Source: Glandiceps talaboti
Lineage: Eukaryota; Hemichordata; Enteropneusta; Spengelidae
Length of the DNA: 64,000 nucleotides
Direction of reading: 5' to 3'
NCBI RefSeq assembly: GCF_964340395.1
Contig: NC_135568.1
Span: 15,400,276 to 15,464,275, forward strand
The notes beneath the pieces are model-generated. The model had not been told where the DNA came from, did no database searches, and saw only the letters and a program-made list of their open reading frames with translations. Position numbers and translations under genes: made by a program. Shown in pieces: positions 60,820-64,000 of this stretch; positions within the stretch are counted from its first letter, which is position 1, and each line of letters starts with the position of its first letter.

Positions 60820-62174
60820 GGATGGCATACAGTGTGTGTATGGTCCTGTCGTACTTTACCAGGTTTATGTTTAAGGGGTTTAACTCAATCTCGACCCTCA
60901 CAACAGTCAACCAAGTTTATGCTCTGAATAGTTTTGTAGGTTGGCTGAAATTTTATTGCTGTTTTAAGATGATAATAATGTGTGTGTTTTATTGTCATAT
61001 ATATATATATTCAGTTGTTATCAATTCATGGAATCACGGTCATTTGACATATAACCATAGCTATTGTGGTCATTCTAAAGTTCATGTTTTGAAAATTCAA
61101 TGTATGCACCATGTATGACCATAACAGTTATGGTCAACGTAAAGTTCACTTCTTTGAAAATATTGATTTACTCATTATGTATCACCAGCAGTGTTCCCTC
61201 TAAGTTTTTTTAGACTGAGCAACTTAAGGAGAAGGAAAGAAATGGAAAAGTTGACATGGTGGCCATGTTTGTGCAACTGGGAGGGGGGGGGGGGGTTCAG
61301 AAGCTGGGTATCCCCCTCCTCTGGCCAAAGGCCAGAAGCAAAATCATATATTTATTCGGAATACAAAGCAAAACTCTTTACCTACTCTTCGATGCCGAAT
61401 AGAGAGAAATAAAACTCTCTGACAACATTTGATTTCATCATTGATTAACTTCATTTGTATATAGTTTCATTGCATTCTTGATACTTGGATATAAGGTTGT
61501 GCAAAACATGAAATTTGACTGTAAGAGCAAAATGGAGACTTTGTACAAGTAGCGTGCTAATAAGCCTTAGCGGGGACACTGATCACCAGCACAGTTTTGG
61601 TCAATATGTAGTTCACTTTTGAAATTATACATGTAAGTTGTGTCTATTTTAAGTATGTTTAGCCTAGATCTGGATTTTGACTAAACGTCTCTCTGCAGAT
61701 TATTCCTCACATAGCTCCACCCTTCTCGTTGATTCTGTGCATGCTCACATGGTGATGTCACTGACATCATCTGATACAGTGGGTAGATCAATAAATAAAT
61801 AGTTCTAAAATTTGCTCATTTTTTCCCCAATGCGTCATTAAAGTAAATTATCGAAAACACCTCTACAGAGGAACGTTAGTTAAAGTCAGACTTTGTCACA
61901 AAGGATGCAGGCTACAGTATATTATATGTTCTTGGTTGTGTTTGTATGTGTTGTACTTCATGATTATGTTACAATATGAGGAATTAACTGACAAAGTGGC
62001 ATTTTACTTTGGCATCAGTCTTCGATCAGATCATGAACTGAAGTAATGTGCAAATGCACCAGCAAATAGTACCATGTCACATTTATGACAAGTACAACCA
62101 GAGTCAATAATGGACATTGCAAAGTTAAAGGTATACACCCTGACAAATGGCTATAAGGAACATATAGGAGTCAT
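60820..62174. other. 3' UTR and intergenic sequence
   Basis: No further exon recognised. 61191-61400 begins 'cagtgttccctctaag', which recalls hAT-type transposon ends, and contains a G12 run; no second end was found. Confidence 0.45.
61408..61413 (+). terminator. Candidate polyadenylation signal AATAAA
   Basis: First AATAAA noticed downstream of the stop codon, about 590 bases after it, in 'gagaaataaaactctc'. Use is inferred. Confidence 0.4.
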
Positions 62175-62505
62175 GATAGGTGAATGGTTAGAGTGGCTGG
62201 CTTCGATTCTGCAGGTTGCTGGGTCAAGCCTCACTGTGGTCGTTTTTCTGAATGGCTAAAGTCCTTAGGCAAGATTTGAATCATGATTGTGCCCCAGTCA
62301 ACCCAGCTGTATAATTGGGGACCTGGTAGTATAGAGGTTGCAATGGATTGTATCTCCTCAGCTTGGGAGATAAGGAAGTGCAAGGGGCTGTTGTGGTGAT
62401 AGGTTTGTAACAGGGATAATAACTGTAATAATAAAATTTCCCACTTTGAGCGCAACGTGAGAAGTGGTATAAATATAAAAAGTGACATTATTATTGGCTC
62501 TACCA
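62175..62505 (+). mobile_element. tRNA-derived SINE with L2/CR1-type tail
   Basis: The head 'gaatggttagagtggctggc' contains an A-box-like TGGTTAGAGTGG, and 'gctgggtcaagcct' is a B-box-like sequence. The body equals the SINE at 5375. The tail 'ctttgagcgcaacgtgag' ends in ATTATTATT. Confidence 0.78.
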
Positions 62506-62520
62506 TATGTCCATCATTTC

Positions 62521-62540
62521 GGGGGGGGGGGGGGGGGGGG
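62521..62540. repeat. G20 homopolymer
   Basis: An unbroken run of 20 G following 'catcatttc'. The G32 tract at 26541 also follows 'ccatttc'. Confidence 0.95.
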
Positions 62541-62719
62541 TGAAATGCATGATAGAAATATAATAACCATGTTTGACAAATTGTCATCAGTCAATTCCTT
62601 GTAATGTGTTTGTTGCATGTATTGTTGTACCTCTCTTAATATTGTTAATAATATAAAAAAATTTCAAGAGGACATTTTTTTCAGAGATTACATCACGTCC
62701 AACTCGGTGTGTATGTATA

Positions 62720-63050
62720 GAATTTCAGAATATTTCTTAACTTTTCATTCATGTGTGACGAGTGTGTACACTTTTAATTGCACTTTACAAATAAAATACG
62801 CACAACAAAAAACAATTATTTGTTGTGTCATGATATTAGAATGGTAGCTGACTTAGAATCTGTAAGTTGTCATTTCATAAGCCTTGCCATGGCTGTTTGT
62901 TTCTGATGAGAGTGTACACTATATGTCTTTTAATTGCACTTTACAAATAAAATATGCGCGCATACACACACACATACACACACACACACACAATCCACAC
63001 AATTGTATTTGTTGTGTCATGATAGTCGAATGGTGCCTGACTTGGAATCT
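62720..63050. repeat. Tandem duplication of about 180 bp with AATAAA motifs
   Basis: 62758-62860 and 62915-63050 share 'ttttaattgcactttacaaa', 'tttgttgtgtcatgata' and 'gacttagaatctgta'-like segments. The second copy has gained a (CA)n insert. Each holds one AATAAA (62790 and 62946). Confidence 0.75.
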
Positions 63051-63447
63051 GTATTTCTTTTAATTTTTGTACTGGGAATTCCTCCCAGCAATTTTCTGTT
63101 ATGCAGACAAATACACACAGACACACAAAATGCTGCAGATATCCATTCAGGTTTGGGACAACATGACAGGGGTATCTTGCAGTGCTCTATATCATGTTGC
63201 TGTCAAACTGTCAAGGCTTTCCCAGACAGGGACATAAGTAGTTTAGAGGTTATCCATGGCTTCAAATCTCAAGATGTAGTTTCCCCTTTGTCTAACTCAA
63301 TGAGAAATCATGAACAAAAGTTGTTCGTGCCACCCCCCTCCTCCAACTGTTAGAATGATGTAAACTCTTATGAGTATATAGAGTCCTGACATGACAAATG
63401 TACCATATATGGACATTATGTAACTGCCTCAATAAATGGCAACTTAT

Positions 63448-64000
63448 AATTAGTGTGAAAATGAAATTATCTTTGTAATTTTTGTCAACGTTTATTTTTT
63501 CTACAAACTATATTTGATTGCCACCCCCCAACCCCACCCCAACCCTCCGTACCCATTCTCAATACAGAAAATTATGTAGTATTACAAACAAGTGTTGACT
63601 GATCTCAATTTGCAATATCATCCATCATTTTTCTTTTGGGCCTGTGCATTACCCAAACACAGACTGTTTCCCCAGTAGAGGTTTCCTCGGGTAATTGACA
63701 GTACTTCAAGGAAACAGGCGTATGATGTTGCCATGGTGACCAGTCGACGTGTTTTCAATAATGGTAATTGTGAATCTAATATCACGACACTGATAATCAA
63801 CTCTGCCGTCATGCACGATCTCAGGGAAGAGATAATTACCTGTGGTGCAATATGTGAAACTGATGATTAGTTTTTTACACAGTAATAGGTTCTGTTGATC
63901 GAGGAACATTATTGGAGACATATGAAGAATATTGCATTTCCCTGTATATCTACGGACGGACGGACAGAGAAGATGCACAATTTTACTACATGTACTTAAA
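63448..64000 (+). repeat. Fourth copy (D) of the exon-1 upstream block, cut by the window end
   Basis: Aligns with 2085-2665, 6370-6870 and 12860-13425: 'gtaatttttgt.aacgttta', C-rich tract, 'ttgactgatctcaat', 'tatgatgttgccatggtga', and 'ccctgtatatctacggac'. The window ends at 'acaattttactacatgtacttaaa', just where the other copies read 'gttaaatctctacagcaATG'. Confidence 0.85.

Noticed and set aside
61191-61412. hAT-like transposon end 'cagtgttccctcta'
   Set aside because: Only one end is visible and no target duplication or partner TIR was found.
62175-62250. tRNA gene
   Set aside because: A- and B-box-like sequences are present, but the body and L2-type tail show a SINE. A full cloverleaf is not supported.

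Overview
The window is AT-rich animal nuclear DNA. It has GT-AG introns, many microsatellites, two LINE retrotransposons with long open reading frames, SINEs and MITEs. The dominant gene, a polycystin-1-like (REJ/PKD1L) receptor-channel protein with HYR, discoidin-like and WSC-like ectodomains, points to a marine invertebrate deuterostome (hemichordate, cephalochordate or echinoderm). This placement is inference; no species can be named from the sequence alone.

Layout. From 1 to about 1680 no gene is visible. From about 1680 to 14762 lie three tandem copies (A, B, C) of a roughly 3 kb unit. Each carries the 5' flank and the signal-peptide first exon of the main gene. Exon copies A (2678-2744) and C (13439-13505) are intact. 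Copy B (6881-6946) has lost its ATG and splice donor, and unit B is also interrupted by a LINE (about 7087-10700). That LINE's ORF carries a 2A ribosome-skipping motif (DIESNPGP) behind a signal-like N-terminus. A second LINE with intact ORF1 and ORF2 lies at about 15466-20062. A 291-bp tandem repeat and MITEs follow up to 24.3 kb.

The main gene is reconstructed on the + strand as 30 coding exons, 13439-60819, with every junction in phase: 7119 coding nt, 2372 residues. Domain order: signal peptide; N half of an F5/8C (fucolectin-like) domain; an inserted Cys-rich PAN/apple-like exon; C half of the F5/8C domain; two WSC-like domains; four HYR repeats; REJ region; GAIN/GPS autoproteolysis site; TM1; PLAT; TM2-TM6; polycystin extracellular loop; TM7-TM11; a short basic/coiled-coil tail. 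Every junction upstream of exon 12 is phase 1, and later phases are mixed, which suggests shuffled ectodomain modules joined to an old PKD1 core. The last long intron uses a GC-AG splice pair.

The 3' flank (60.8-63.4 kb) holds a SINE and a small tandem duplication. At about 63448-64000 a fourth copy of the exon-1 upstream block begins, and it stops about 10-20 bases before the expected ATG. This suggests a tandem paralogue of the gene just beyond the window.

The introns are rich in repeats: a 25-bp-TIR element containing two palindromic foldback elements with 9-bp target duplications, a MITE family with about 20-bp TIRs, a GC-richer repeat family in introns 13-14, a decayed duplicate of a WSC-like exon in intron 5, and a 194-bp inverted repeat beside a G32 tract in intron 2. 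I saw no tRNA, rRNA or CRISPR features.
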